DNA of 64,000 bases from Flaccisagitta enflata (GCA_965153355.1 OZ231127.1:67580001-67644000); one strand, 5' to 3'; counted from the first letter of the stretch, positions 35,541 to 48,729 are shown. Program-made: numbers and translations. Notes: a model not told the origin generated them from the letters alone.

Positions 35541-36042
35541 TTTGCATAAGAATTTTAATTTTCGAAGTAGTCAATGGTTTTGAGATGCTTGAATGTGGGC
35601 TAGTATTAAAATAACTTATCTGATTAGCATAACACAATTTGAGCCCAAAAAGTATTGTTTAGATGCTTTACGTTGAAGACAATCATAAATTCGGCGATGC
35701 GAAAAACAAAGTCAGGTGGCGGGAGAGTTAAAGGCGACTCTATCATATACTTTACAGTATATACACTCCTGCATCTATAGGTGGATCTGTATGTGGATTT
35801 GGGTACAGCAAAAGGCAGAAAAAAAAGCACCAGATGAGCAAAAAAAGTAAAAAGCAGAGCCGAAAGAAGCAAAAAAGACACGAAGCTGTGATTATCTGCG
35901 CCAACGATTCTTGTTTTCGCAAATGCCAATGAGCAAGTCTTTTGAGTCAAAGACCGTGGGAGGTGGCAATTATGTACAAAAATTGTAGTGTTTAAAGTCG
36001 TCTTCATCGTCGTCATCGCTATCATGTTCTTGTTGGGCTCTT
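35541..36042. other. Intergenic, nothing recognised
   Basis: No supported exon or repeat. Confidence 0.4.
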
Positions 36043-36045
36043 TTG

Positions 36046-36077
<32 letters not shown>

Positions 36078-36079
<2 letters not shown>

Positions 36080-36352
36080 CTTTTTGGGTAGCGCCCCTGA
36101 AGGAGCCGAGGACCTTTGCTTTTACGCACAGGGAACTTTCTCCTTCTTCACCTTCTTCATCTGTCTTCCTGTTCAAGGCTCAAATCCTAACTTTAAGGTT
36201 CTTTTTCCTGCCTCGAGGCCAAAATCCAGCCTCTACACGCTTCAATTCTTTTGAGGCTTCTGCCCCTTTCCTCTATCTCATTTTATCACACACTGACTTA
36301 GTCTGAGGGGCACAAGTACCGCTGACCATCTGACGCTTTTGCGATTATTTCT
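36078..36352 (-). mobile_element. Decayed beta inner module
   Basis: TTTTTGGGTAGCGCCCCTGA, CTTTGCTTTTACGCACAGGG, GAGGC-type core, GTACCGCTGACCATCTGACG and CTTTTGCGA correspond to the beta module at 54866-55440 but are diverged. Confidence 0.65.
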
Positions 36353-36579
36353 TTTCTCTCTCTCTCTGTCATATGTCAAGAATGCTGAAATCCTTAACCT
36401 TGTTTTTCTAAGTTGCTGTTAAGAAAGAATCGAAGAAACAAGAGAGAAAAAAATCTATTTTGCCCTTGTGCAAAAGGAAAAAAAGATAGAAAAAAAAAAC
36501 ACCTCAGATGAAAAAAAAACTTCGATGCCTAAACCAGATGCCTCTCACTTAAGATCACTTGCCCCTGCAATATTATCTC

Positions 36580-37329
<750 letters not shown>

Positions 37330-37722
37330 TATCTAAAAAAAATCTATAACATTATTGTTCCTCCCACGATGATTTTTTTACGTATCGACTTTCTATCCTG
37401 CACAATAGTTTATACTAATCATAATCTATGCATTCCTTTCCTCATTCATTTGTCAAACTGTTAAACTATGACTTATGCAACAACAATTGAAAAAAATAGT
37501 TCAAAAGATTACTTGCCAAAAATGTCTTTATCTAAAAAATCTATGACATTATTGTTCCTTCCACGATGATTTTTTTCCATATCGACTTTCTATCCGGCAT
37601 AATGGTTTATACTAATCATAATCTATGTATTTTTTCCTCATTCCTTTGTCAAACTGTTAAACTATGACATGTGCAACAACAATTGAAAAAATAGTTCAAA
37701 AAATTACTTGCCAAAAATTTCA
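37330..37722. repeat. Tandem duplication, two units of about 195 bp
   Basis: TATCTAAAAAA...CTAT, GACATTATTGTTCCT, CACGATGATTTTTTT and AAACTATGAC recur with a spacing of 199 bp (37330 and 37529). Confidence 0.85.
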
Positions 37723-39760
37723 AAAGTTACTTCATCTCTGCACAGCATAGTATGCTTTCACTCATATACAAACAAATCCAATTTTAGGTTACAACCCCTG
37801 ACATTTTGGTTAAAGAAGTAATTATCAGAAATCCTTGGTTAGTATTGTTATACAGATATGAAGGCTTTTGTTTTAACTTTAAGAACTTGTATCAAAGAAA
37901 ACTAAGTATTAAGAGTTTCCATCCATGTTGTTTTTTATTCTTTAAAAGCTCTCTTTCCTTTTATTAAAATGTTTTTACCATATGTACCTTAAACAAAACA
38001 CCAGCACGCAGCAGTTTACATGTTTAGGCGAACGCCACCAGTTTCATCTTGCTATCCATTTTCATTTTTGGGCCTGAGATATGATATGAATTCTGCATTT
38101 CTTACATTTGGGGGATGGATTAGACCCATTAGTTTCCTACCTTGCTGTATAAATGTTCATGACTCATGAGACATTTCATCCATTGTTCACTTTGAAACAA
38201 ACCACCTTTCATCTCCTACTCACCAGAATGTCTAAATTCTCCTGACTGCAGTATGAATTGGTTGAGACCATTTTTATGTTTAACTCCAACAAACATATGC
38301 AGGAATGCGAAGAAAATGGAAACTGAAAAGCTGCGTTTTATGGTACAGTATGATCCATCTCAATTGTAACATTTTATGATGGTATGACTAAAGAAATGAT
38401 AGAGATAATTGAATTATGAAAAAAGTGTCTGTTAAGTAATGGTTTGGCATTTTATGATGATAGATGCCCAGGACATCTTAAGTAAATTCAATCCCTTAAA
38501 TATGTAATAAGCCGAACATCATGCTTTGCAAAATATGCCATTTTCACTCTGTCAAACAAAGCATATCTTGTGATTGCTTAAATTTCCTCGAAGTTTTTAG
38601 CTTTTGATGTTAGATAGCTCGCAAATATGAAAGATAAACTGAAAAAAAAAAATCAAAATTGGACATGATTCAGTAATAAAGAGAACAAAATTTTTTTTCT
38701 GCATAATTTGCCATAAGATCTCTTATGTATAAAAAGTATCAAAATTTGGTAGCAAAGTCTAGCGAATGGCTTCACAAAATGCCAAGTTATCACTTTTCAT
38801 GTATTTTTTTTAGAATTTAACTAGCTCTATTACTTTTTGAGCGATGTCGTTATGAAATGTTATGTACAGTCGTGTTAGATCATACTGTAATGAGATTTGG
38901 CCATTCATAGAGTAAAGTAATGATTTTTTTTTAAATGAAAAGAAGTAACGATTTCTAAGGAGCCATTTCGGCCATTTAGAACCATCTGGAAAGTGTCACG
39001 TTTTCATCGCAATCCTCATCTTGACTCTGAGAGCTATGTTTTGGGTCTGTTGCATGGCGAATCGCTTGTTTAATGTCGACTGTATCAGGGTCCCTTTATG
39101 CTGCCAATTTATGAATACACGAAACACTGAAAATGGCTTTGTTTTACTCCATTTCATCTTTCAAACATCGCATTGTATATCAGAAAGACTGGTTAATGCT
39201 TGTCCGTGAAACATGAATTACAACGACAGGAAAAATACAAAATGCGTAAAATTGTCTTTTCTCTCTCTCAAGTTCCGTTGTCCGAGTTTCAAACTGCGCG
39301 TCAACAATTTGAAAATTTCGCTTAAAAGATAAAATTCGTTAATCTAGTTAAGATAAAAAAAAACCAAATCTAAATCTTAATTCAATTAAAACGAGGATGA
39401 AATTGGGTTTTCCTTAAAACGTTTAGTGACGATTTCCACAAAAATGCACGCCGGCAATGATTTTGATGCTTGAAGTTGAATGGGTCAATAATGATATTGT
39501 CAGTATGAATAATTCAACCATAAATTATATTGATATATTTAGTTTAAGTTACTTTAAACTAAAGATCCTAAGACTTGACAAGAAATATATTTCATCTTTG
39601 TATTAGACGGAAACCATCTAAATTTTTTTTTTATAAGTAAAGAATTGATGTTGATATATGAAAATACATTAACACATTAAAACGCATTAAAACCTCAACC
39701 GGCCCGAGTTATTGTGGAAATCGGATAGTATCGGTTGTTGCGCCCCCACTTGACTTTTTA
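37723..39760. other. AT-rich intergenic region, no gene recognised
   Basis: No open frame with family or splice support and no repeat family recognised in about 2 kb. This is the least repetitive stretch of the window. Confidence 0.45.
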
Positions 39761-39955
39761 AGTCGCGTGCACGCGACTCTACAACCCGCTTTGTCCGTCG
39801 GTCGGTCGGTTGGTCGGTCGGTTGGACCGTCACACTTTACTTTTTTTATGATTTTATTTCTTTGTCCTCACAGCTCTTGCCCAAATGGTCTGGTGACCTC
39901 AATAATGGCCCCTGCCCACCCGCACGTGACTTCGGTAGCCGTGCATCCGGCCTTG
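39761..39955 (-). mobile_element. Type A hairpin-family copy
   Basis: AGTCGCGTGC-ACGCGACT hairpin, CTACAACCCGCTTTGTCC, GTCGGTCGG repeats, and distal GCACGTGACT (one change), ending CATCCGGCCTTG. Confidence 0.87.
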
Positions 39956-40991
39956 TTACTCGACGCTTTTGGATGGTTTATTTTTCTGCCTTTTTCGCGC
40001 TCGTCTGTTTTTGAAAGTCGATACATTTACATTTACATTTTATTAACGGAATTCATTCTGATGCGAGTTTTGGTGATTCCCGTCAAATGCAAAAAAGTCA
40101 TGAGATATCATCATCGGGAACTCACCAATTCAAATTCTTACATACGCTCTCTTATCTTTAAAACGTGTGTCCGTAGGTAGACACCGGGAGCGAGAATCTG
40201 CAGTTCTGCATGGGTTTGAATCCTGATTGAAAAACCCATTAATATTTAGTTCTGCTGAGATCTTCTGCCCAAATCATTGAAAATTTATTAAGTCGTGTTG
40301 TATCAAAATATACAAATCAAATCGACCTTAGTCTACCATCAGATCTACCATATACCGTCATTTCTATCCTAATGACAGATATTTACTAACTTCGTCATAC
40401 ACCAACTTCACTATGAAAAACAGACAAAAAAACAGACAGGCGACGTGAAATATTCTCGACGCGAAATCTCTCCTTACTTAAATAATGTCTTGTATCTGAA
40501 GAGGATATCTCTTGGCCTTGTTAACTTATCTTTCATTCTTGCCTAGTTCTGCGGATTTTTCTAAAGAAAAGGAACTGATACACGACTACAAATACGGGCA
40601 AACACTGGTAATCACACCATCAGGAGACACAACCACTTGGAAACACACGCGCAACAGATGATTTAAAACTGGTACGAAAAGTACTCCTGCGAGGCTGGGC
40701 CCCGGCTATTTCTCGGCCCAGTACCTGATTCTCAATGTGAGGCAAAGAGCCTCCTTATTAAAGACATTTCAAACAGAAAACGTCATCTGTGGTGCTTTCT
40801 TCGGAGAGCTCGCTTTGGAGGGGACGAGCTCTTGATGTTCACCAGTCAGTTTTCTCAGCTAACTCTTACTTAGTAGTTTAAGGACTTTTTTCATCAATTT
40901 TCAACGCTGACGATTGACAAAGTGACAATGGACGAGTGACGTCAAAGGAAAGACGGTCAATGGGGGACAAGGAACCAGTTAAGACGAAAAA
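39956..40991. other. Intergenic, no gene recognised
   Basis: Near 40190-40225 a GGTTTGAATCC resembles a tRNA or SINE B box, but no cloverleaf or matching A box could be drawn. Confidence 0.35.
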
Positions 40992-41576
40992 GTCATCCAA
41001 GGATTGCACATGGTCAGCGGTACCCGATGCCCTGCTTGGAGTGATTAGCTGAAGAAGTGGAGTGAGAGCAGGGCAGCGGCCCCAAAGGGCCGATGTCCTG
41101 TAGGACACAGGGGTGAAGTTCCATACGTCCTGAGATGGCATATTTGGGGTAATTTTCTGTGATATTTATTGAGATTTTTTATTTTCAATTTTCTGTCCAT
41201 TTGCCATGTTATTCAATGAGAATTTGAGGTCTGAGAGGCTGGATTTAGGGCCCAAGTGGCTGGATTTGAGGCCCAAGAGGCTGGATTTGAGGCCCAAGAG
41301 GCTGGATTTGAGGCCCATGAGGCTTGATTTGAGGCCTGAGAGGCTTGATTTGAGGCCTGAGAGGCTGGATTTGAGGCCTGAGAGGCTTGATTTGAGGCAT
41401 GAGAGGCCAGATTTGAGGCCTGAGAGGCCAGATTTGAGGCCTGAGAGGCTGGATTTGAGGCCTGAGAGGCTTGAGAAGCTTCCGAGAGGGGGGACGGACG
41501 GACGTACAGACGTACGTAATGGTTCACCCCTGTGTCCTACAGGACATCGGCCCTTTGGGGCCGCTGCCCAAAAAGT
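40992..41576 (+). mobile_element. Free-standing alpha module with a 21-bp minisatellite core
   Basis: GTCATCCAAGGATTGCACAT to GGGGCCGCTGCCC, with complementary arms as at 5164. The core at about 41225-41480 holds about 12 units of the form GGATTTGAGGCCTGAGAGGCT. Confidence 0.88.
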
Positions 41577-41771
41577 GATAAAACCTTAAGAATGTATGAA
41601 TTCGTAAAAGATTCATAGGAGGATGGAATTAATCGTTAATCATGAATGTGATGGTGATGGGTGAATGACGGGTTATCTGATTTAAAGAAGAAAGGAACGA
41701 AGGAATTATTGAAGAGACAAAGAAGCTAACACGCACACTAAAGTGAACAAACGAACTAAAGTGAACGAAAA

Positions 41772-42422
41772 CAAGGCCAGATACACGGCTACCCTAGTCG
41801 CGTGCGGATGGGGAGGGGCAGTGATGGAGGAGGTCACTGGGGCATTTGGGTAGGAGCAGTGAGCTCAAAAGCTCAAAAACGCTGAAAAAATAGTTGCAAA
41901 AGCGTTAGGTGGTCAGCGGTACCCGTGTCCTGATTAGGTAGGTCACAATTGTAGTTGAGGGTGGGAGCAGGACAGCTGCCCCAAAGGGGTCGATGACCTA
42001 TGCTTTCACACAGGGGAATTTTCTCCTTCTCCTCCTCCTCCGTCCCCCCTCCCCCAACCTTCAGGCCCATATCTCAGCCTCAAGGCCCATATCCCAGCCT
42101 CAAGGCCCAAATCCCAGTCTTGAGGGCCATATACCTCGAGGCTAGGATTTGGGCCTTGAAAATGGAATTTTGGCCCTAAGATGGGTTTTGGCCCTTGAGG
42201 TTGGGATTTGGATCTCAAGACTGGGATTTTGGCCTTGAGACTGGGATATGGGCCTCGAGGCTGAGATATGGGCCCGGAGGTTGAGGGGGGGGGACGGAGA
42301 AGAGGCAGAAGGAGAAAATTACCCTGTGTGAAAGCATAGGTCATCGACCCCTTCGAGGCCGCTGCCCAAAAAGGGGACGCGACCGACCGACATAGCGGTG
42401 TAGAGTCGCGTAGTACGCGACT
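41772..42422 (+). mobile_element. Composite type A copy carrying a beta inner module
   Basis: Outer ends: CAAGGCCAGATACACGGC, distal AGTCGCGTGC, GGGGAGGGGC, and terminal hairpin GTCGCGTAGTACGCGACT. Inside are GGTCAGCGGTACCCG, arm GCCCCAAAGGGGTCGATGAC, CTATGCTTTCACACAGGGG, a core of about 20-bp GAGGCCCATATCCCAGCCTC-like units, and the complementary arm. Confidence 0.88.
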
Positions 42423-42430
42423 AAAAAGAA

Positions 42431-42561
42431 CAAGGCCGTATACACGGCAGCATTAGTCGCGGACGGGTGGGCAGGAGCGGAAAACCTCAAAAAGTGACTT
42501 TGTTACGGACCGACGGACCAACGGACTGAAAAGTGGCTTATAGAGTCGCGTGTCCGCGACT
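42431..42561 (+). mobile_element. Hairpin-family copy, AGTCGCGGAC arm, abutting the previous copy
   Basis: Begins 8 bp after the end of the composite copy. Distal arm AGTCGCGGAC and terminal hairpin GTCGCGTGTCCGCGACT match exactly. Confidence 0.87.
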
Positions 42562-42896
42562 AAAAAATACGAACAACAAACTAGAGCAAACGACGAGTGG
42601 TAATTAGTGACCATTCGACGGCGACGACGACGTCGCGTCGATAGTAATTACGCTCGCGCTCGGCTAATAAGCATCCACCACCGAGGGGTAGAAAATTTGA
42701 AAAACAAAATCTCAGATGATCAGTTGTACCTCTTACAGCAATTTCGAGCTGGAATCTCAGAAAAGCCAATGTTGTCCGAAAACATAGCTATGCGGATGTA
42801 AATCATACAAGAAATTGTTTGAAGATATATTGTTAAGTCAAAGAGATTGAAATTTGGGTATGGATTCAGGGTGAGAGAATGTTGAAGACGCATTTT
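42562..42896. other. Intergenic, nothing recognised
   Basis: A CGACGGCGACGACGACGTCG-like stretch near 42617; no supported gene. Confidence 0.35.
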
Positions 42897-42910
42897 TAGT
42901 TACGTGCAAT

Positions 42911-44191
42911 TAGCACTCGAACTAGCAGTGGATTTTTTCTACTGCTAGCAGATAGCATTTTTGAAATTTTTCTGCTAGCACTGCTAGCAGAAAGTAGCAG
43001 TTGTAGATATAATAGTGTATTACCGATCGGAAGGCGCCAATAGAGTAAACATGTGTTAAGGAGTAAAATTCAAATTTTTTTGTATTCTACTTTGAACATT
43101 TAATTGATTTAAGGACGTTTTTCATTCTATTGACAAAAAATCATCTGAGAAATCATCTGAAAATGGCTAAAAGGTAACACCAAAAGAGTGGCTCCTACTT
43201 TCTTCATCCTTCATATAGCTAGATCTTGCTATTGGTGCATTTTAAGACTGATTTTTGTCATGAAAGGAACCTATGATTGTAATGATTAATAATCAATCAA
43301 ACATATCTTGGAAAGAAAAAAATTAAATATTTGTTAACTGAAGATAAATATTGAATAGATTTAAGCAAAGAGAATTTCTTTGTGATAAAGACAAATCAAT
43401 TGATATGATCGATGTAAGTTTAACTGGTTACAGAAATTTAAGTTTTGATTCAAGCAATTCAAAGATAACTAAAAATTGGAAAGTAATGAACTTATTTTCT
43501 ATACACACCAAAAGTGCCACAACAACGAGTAACGAGTTTTATACTGCTTTCACGCTCAAGGAAAAAACATGATAATCATGTTTTTCCAATGAATAAAACC
43601 TTATTATCAGGATTTCTTCCTTGAGCGTGAAAGCACTGTTGGACTCTATATGGATTGTAGTATAAAATGTTAGGTAAGTTAATAGTTTTTTTAGTAAGTT
43701 TATTTTGTTGATCCTTTTGTTTCAAAATTAAATTCATTTATACTGAAAGAAAGACAATTTTATTTTTCCATTTGAAATGATCATATCACTAATTCATCAA
43801 ATGATGTGACAATGATCTACAAATTCTCTTATGACAATTTAGTGATCCTGGCCTGTACAAAATATTCTTCATGACGACACTCCCTGTGTTTTGTTTTCAT
43901 TGTAATTTTGCCAAATGATTAACCTTAATGCAAAAATGACTAAAAGCTACATTGAATTTACTTTCTTTGAAACAATGGTTCCAATGTAAGATTTTGGAAA
44001 AAGAAGTCTTGTTTTCTAAAGAAAAAGACAAATTTTTGATGAAATTTATTCTAATATTTGTGTAAAAATCATGAAAAATGGTTTATAATTTCTGCCATTT
44101 TCTGCTAGCAGCAAAAAAATTTCTGCTAGCAGAGCAGTTGGGATTTCTGCAAGCAGCTCTGCTAGCAAATTGCCTGCTGGTTCGAGTACTA
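42911..44191. mobile_element. hAT-like non-autonomous transposon, 1281 bp
   Basis: Flanked by an 8-bp duplication CGTGCAAT (42903-42910 and 44192-44199). Terminal inverted repeats are TAGCACTCGAAC and GTTCGAGTACTA. Both subterminal regions are dense in CTGCTAGCAG or close variants (three to five each side), as expected of hAT transposase-binding arrays. The interior is AT-rich; a 73-codon frame at 43351-43572 is not recognised as transposase. Superfamily call is by duplication length and the TAG start (established features of hAT elements). Confidence 0.85.
43547..43640. repeat. Small palindrome inside the hAT-like element
   Basis: CTGCTTTCACGCTCAAGGAA and its complement TTCCTTGAGCGTGAAAGCA enclose about 50 bp; could be a nested miniature element or cruciform. 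Confidence 0.75.
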
Positions 44192-44651
44192 CGTGCAATA
44201 CGACTCTACAAGCCACTTTTTTGTCCATCTACTAGTTTGTCCGTCGGAAACTTCATCCATTATTCTATCCATTCGTCATTTAGCGCCTCTCCGGCCAAAG
44301 TGCTTAGGTGGTCTCCAACATCAAAGCCCCTGTCCACCTGCAATCAAATAAGGTTATCGTGTATCTGACTTTGTTTTCAATAATGAAAAAAAGTATGAAT
44401 TTTTGAACCACCACTGCACCGGCCCGCTGCCCTCAAAAAAAGGAAAAAAAAAACATTTCCTCTTTTTTCCTCGGCGATCAGTTATGCGTGAAAATTCATC
44501 TCCGGTCATTTTTTTGGCCCGGACTTTAGTCGCTCATCGATCACATTTGCATATCATCGAGCTCATATGCATACCGCCAATCTCATTTGCATGCCTGATT
44601 TGATTTGTTCGAAAATGTCTCTCGGCCGCTAGCAAGTGTCCAGAGAATAAG

Positions 44652-44762
<111 letters not shown>

Positions 44763-44894
44763 GCGCGCTCTGGTATTTTCAATCGGTTTTCATCGGACAA
44801 TGCGAGCTCTATCATTTTCATTTCATTTTCATCGGATCACAATTTGACAATGATAGAACACCATCATTTGAGCGCGTGGAAAAGAACGTCTTTA

Positions 44895-45038
44895 TGTGGC
44901 CGTCTTTCGGTCGGTCGGCCGGTCAATCATAACTTTTGATCCATCATGGCACATCTTTTTCGTCTGTTTTGCAATCTTGATCGCTGCCCGAAAGAAATCA
45001 CGGCTACGCAAGTCACGCGCGGATGGGCAGGGGCAGTT
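44895..45038 (-). mobile_element. Decayed hairpin-family fragment
   Basis: GGTCGGTCGGCCGG repeat and, 100 bp on, GTCACGCGCGGATGGGCAGGGGC. Internal order is rearranged relative to intact copies. Confidence 0.5.
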
Positions 45039-45894
45039 GCAAACGGAGGCTAATAATTTTTTAGCATTTGGGAAAGAGCAGCAATGCAAACACTTAGTTC
45101 AAGCATGGAGACCATTACACACTTCTTCTCTTTTCTTTGCAGGTTATCAACATACATAAATGATATTCTTGAGTGTTTTGACCATACCGGGGATGATGAA
45201 TATTTTCCCTTAAAATATCACACTGATTCTTTTTTTTTAAAAGATCATTAGTAACAATATGCTAAATTGAATTACGTGCCTCATTTAAAAAATGATTCAC
45301 GAAGCGTCAATAAGTTAAAAAAAGTTGTTCTTAAAAAGCGCCCTACCTTGGGTGGTCTTTTTGCGATTTTAACACTTAGCTGAGAGAAAAAGAGGTATTT
45401 TCTTTCTCCACAGGAAAAAAACGAATTAAGGAAAAAATGTTTTTACATCAAATTATTTTTTTTCTCTCATTGTTGATGAAAAAAAGACGGGAAGAATGGA
45501 TGTCCATTAAGTACCACGAATTATATCAAATGGAAGTCTTGTGTCTGTCCGTTGGTCAATTCTTAATGCCCTTCGTTCCAAATATTTTCAGATGGGGAAT
45601 GTTGTGATGGGGTTTGCAAGATCAGACGATTAGACGATTATTTGTAACTTATGCAGTGAAGTACCCTGCGGCGCAAAAAAAAAAAAGAAAAAAGTAGCAA
45701 GTTAGCAACTATCTTGTTTTATTATAGAATCAAATGTCAATTTTTGGCTTTATTAACTATCATGACTTAGTGATCGATCAATGGCCTGCTTCTCTGTCTG
45801 TCTGTGAAATGTTGTGTGTGAATATGACATTTATTCACTCAAGAATTGTAGCAGAGAAGTACAGATGAGACAAGGAATATTCACTTCTTTTTAT
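45039..45894. other. Intergenic, no gene recognised
   Basis: AT-rich sequence without supported features. Confidence 0.4.
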
Positions 45895-46427
45895 TGGGCA
45901 GCGGCCCCAAAGGGCCGATGTCCTGTAGGACACAGGGGGGAATTTCGAGACGTCCGTCCTTCCGTCCTTCCGTCCGTCCTTCCGTCCCCCCCCCCTTGGC
46001 CTGATTTTGACCCTTTGAGCCATCAGAATAGGCTGAATAGCCCTTTCAGACCTCAATTTAGCCCTTGAGACCTTAAATCAGCTCTCCAGACCTCATATCT
46101 GCCCTCCAGACCTCAAATTAGCCCTCCATACCAACCTCCAGGCCTCACATCAGCTCTTTAGGCCTCTAATTTGTCCTCTGGGCCTCAAGCCTGCCCCTCA
46201 AACCTCAAATCTACTCTTCAGAACCCTCCAGGCTTCAAAACCGTCTTCAATGACCTCTATCCATCTTCTCAAATCTAATATACCTCAGGACGTCTCGAAA
46301 TTCCCCCCTGTGTCCTACAGGACATCGGCCCTTTGGGGCCGCTGCCCTGCTCTCTCTCCACTACTTCACTTGATCACTCCAAGCAGGGCATCGGGTACCG
46401 CTGACCATGTGCGATCCTTGGATGACT
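45895..46427 (-). mobile_element. Free-standing alpha module, reverse orientation
   Basis: GGGCAGCGGCCCCAAAGGGC arm at left. The core at 46030-46270 has about 20-30 bp units (GACCTCAAATTAGCCCTCCA-like). The complementary arm is followed by GGGTACCGCTGACCATGTGC and GATCCTTGGATGAC. Confidence 0.87.
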
Positions 46428-46519
46428 AGTTTCTTTATGTCTTTGTCTCTGTCCCTGGTCTCTCTCGGTCTTTCTCAGTCTTTCTATATCTGTCTTCTTT
46501 CATACCCTCTCTCTTTCTA

Positions 46520-46529
<10 letters not shown>

Positions 46530-46568
<39 letters not shown>
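46530..46568. repeat. (CT)n microsatellite
   Basis: About 20 CT units. Confidence 0.9.
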
Positions 46569-46571
<3 letters not shown>

Positions 46572-46699
46572 TGCCTTGAAATGCTTTCGCTTTCACTTTA
46601 TCCGCCAATTGCTATGACTTCAACTAGATCTCAACAAAAACAAGGAAAGGACTTGCTAATAACTTAATCCTGGCCTATCCGTTCTTTCGTTCTTTAAGC

Positions 46700-46880
46700 C
46701 TCCCATTCTTCCTGGCCCCTCCTAAATCCTTCAATTCCCTTGCCCTTCTCTAGGGTCTTCCCACCTTCCTTGCCCCTCCTAGCTCCTTCTATTCCCTTGC
46801 CCTTCTCTAGGGCCTTTCCTTCTTCCTTGCCACTCCTAGCTCCTCCGATTGCCTTGCCCTTCACATGAGCCTTCCCTCCT
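46700..46880. repeat. About 60-bp minisatellite, three units
   Basis: Units share CCCCTCCTAGCTCCTTCTAT and CCCTTGCCCTTCTCTAGGG. Confidence 0.85.
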
Positions 46881-48003
46881 TTTCGTTCACCCTATTTTGC
46901 GAGTTCAAAACCATTATATCTCAAAACCACTTTTTTCTGCCCAAGCCCCATCCAACTTCAAAACTGTGACCGTGTTTGCGTTAAATTATATTAAGTTTGA
47001 ATATCAGGGGGTCAAAAATGAATATTCCTGGATCAGTTATGCAATGTTTCACATTTGATTGTCTGGCTGTTAGGTCTCTAGCAAGATGGCAGATGGTTGC
47101 ATAGTCACACAATTTGAAAACAAAAAATCTGAAATGGGTTAAGATAGTTTGTGGTTATTTCTAATTTAACAAAGAGCACCTCATACATAATATGGCATGA
47201 TTTTATTTAGTCCCTTGGATTGCGCTCTAGTGAAGATCAACTGTAAAACATGATTTTTGATACAATTAATAAATGTGTAGTATGATATCATAAAGCAATA
47301 TAAAAACAGGCCACATGAGAGAAGGAGTAAAACAATAAGGCAACTTAGCAACACCACTTGATAATGTCGCGGTACATGTGAACAAACCCTAAACCTGAGT
47401 CACCCCAATGTTCGCCAACATTAATACCTTCAATGACGACGATGACGATAACGACGACGATGGCGCGGCGACGACAACGATGACGATAACGACGACGATA
47501 ACGATGACGTTGTTAACAAAAGGGGGAAACAGTAAGATCCTTAGGGATCGAAGAAAAATTAGGTCATTATAAATGAAAAAGAATAAAGCTTTTAAGCAAT
47601 TGTTTCTCGCTCATTTATTCTGCAATAATGTGATGAAAAAATTCGCGTTGCATTGTGTATAAAGTTGAAATTTGATAATCAAACGAGAGATCGAATAATC
47701 AGCTTGTCACTCGCGACCTCGCCCGTCCGTAATGGATGGTTTAACCGTCTATTTTTACATCAATGGATGCATTCATTTATCCGTCTTGGATTCATATTCA
47801 TCTGGCCTTTCCATTATTCATAAATATTAATCGGCCTTTTAAATCATTTCTGGACCCAGAATTTGATGAAGATACGGGAATTTGCGGTCAGGGACCCCAA
47901 AGCACATTCATCCTGGCGATCTTGCCTCATTTTTTCATTTTTGCAATCTTGATTTTTTTTTTTATTTCTCATTATTTATGCAGTTTTGTTTATATATCAT
48001 TTT
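46881..48003. other. Intergenic, no gene recognised
   Basis: Contains a degenerate GACGACGATGACGATAAC triplet stretch at about 47436-47515; no supported gene. Confidence 0.4.
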
Positions 48004-48206
48004 TAGTCGCCTGCACGCGACTCTACACCCCGCTTTGTCCGTCCGTCGGTCGGTTGGCTGGTCGGTGGGTGCCCATTTTACTTTTTTCATCAATTTTATT
48101 TCTTTTGGTCTTATTAGGTCACATAAGAGTATTCTTAGTCATTTTAAGTTATTCTTAGTCTTTCTAAATGTAAATCTCGCACGCGACTTATAGGTGTTGA
48201 CCTTGT
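48004..48206 (-). mobile_element. Type A hairpin-family copy
   Basis: AGTCGCCTGC-ACGCGACT hairpin, CTACACCCCGCTTTGTCC, distal GCACGCGACT, ending GTTGACCTTG before a T-run; the last 25 bp are diverged. Confidence 0.8.
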
Positions 48207-48225
48207 TTCAAAACGCGCGCGCGCA

Positions 48226-48362
<137 letters not shown>

Positions 48363-48416
48363 AAAAACAAAACAACAAAAAAGTGACTTCCATTCTAATT
48401 TCGAGAAAATAAAGTA

Positions 48417-48729
48417 CACAGTCAATGGACAAAACATTATAGGCAAATATATCATACCTCTATTTTTGATCCAACTTACTGTTTATAAAAAAAATATTGT
48501 TTGCAACAATCAGATGTTGAAATAACAGCCAGCTGTAACAAACAAAATCTTGTTTGCAATAATAAGTTGCTTGAATTACAGCCAGCTGTAATGTTCTAAT
48601 TTTGTAAGATTACAGCTGGCTATAAATTCAACCACCAGTTATTGCATACACAATTTTATTTATCTTTAGTAAATTGGATCAAAGTTAATGGTATAATCTA
48701 TATACCTATCATGTTTTGTCCACTGACTG
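48417..48729. mobile_element. 313-bp Tc1-like miniature element
   Basis: Inverted ends of about 60 bp containing CAGTCAATGGACAAAACAT and complement, flanked by TA at 48415-48416 and 48730-48731. CAGT-ends with TA duplication are typical of Tc1/mariner. The centre has smaller palindromes with ACAGCCAGCTGTAA. Confidence 0.87.

Larger units (their letters stand above)
42897..44372 (-). mobile_element. Decayed type A hairpin-family copy split by a hAT-like insertion
   Basis: TTTTAGTTACGTGCAAT (left) and ACGACTCTACAAGCCACTTT, GTTTGTCCGTCGG, CCTGTCCACCTGCAAT, GTATCTGACTTTG (right) form one eroded copy once 42911-44191 and one 8-bp duplicate are removed. Confidence 0.75.

Noticed and set aside
40180-40230. 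Possible tRNA or tRNA-derived SINE (GGTTTGAATCC)
   Set aside because: No acceptor stem, cloverleaf or convincing A box could be drawn.
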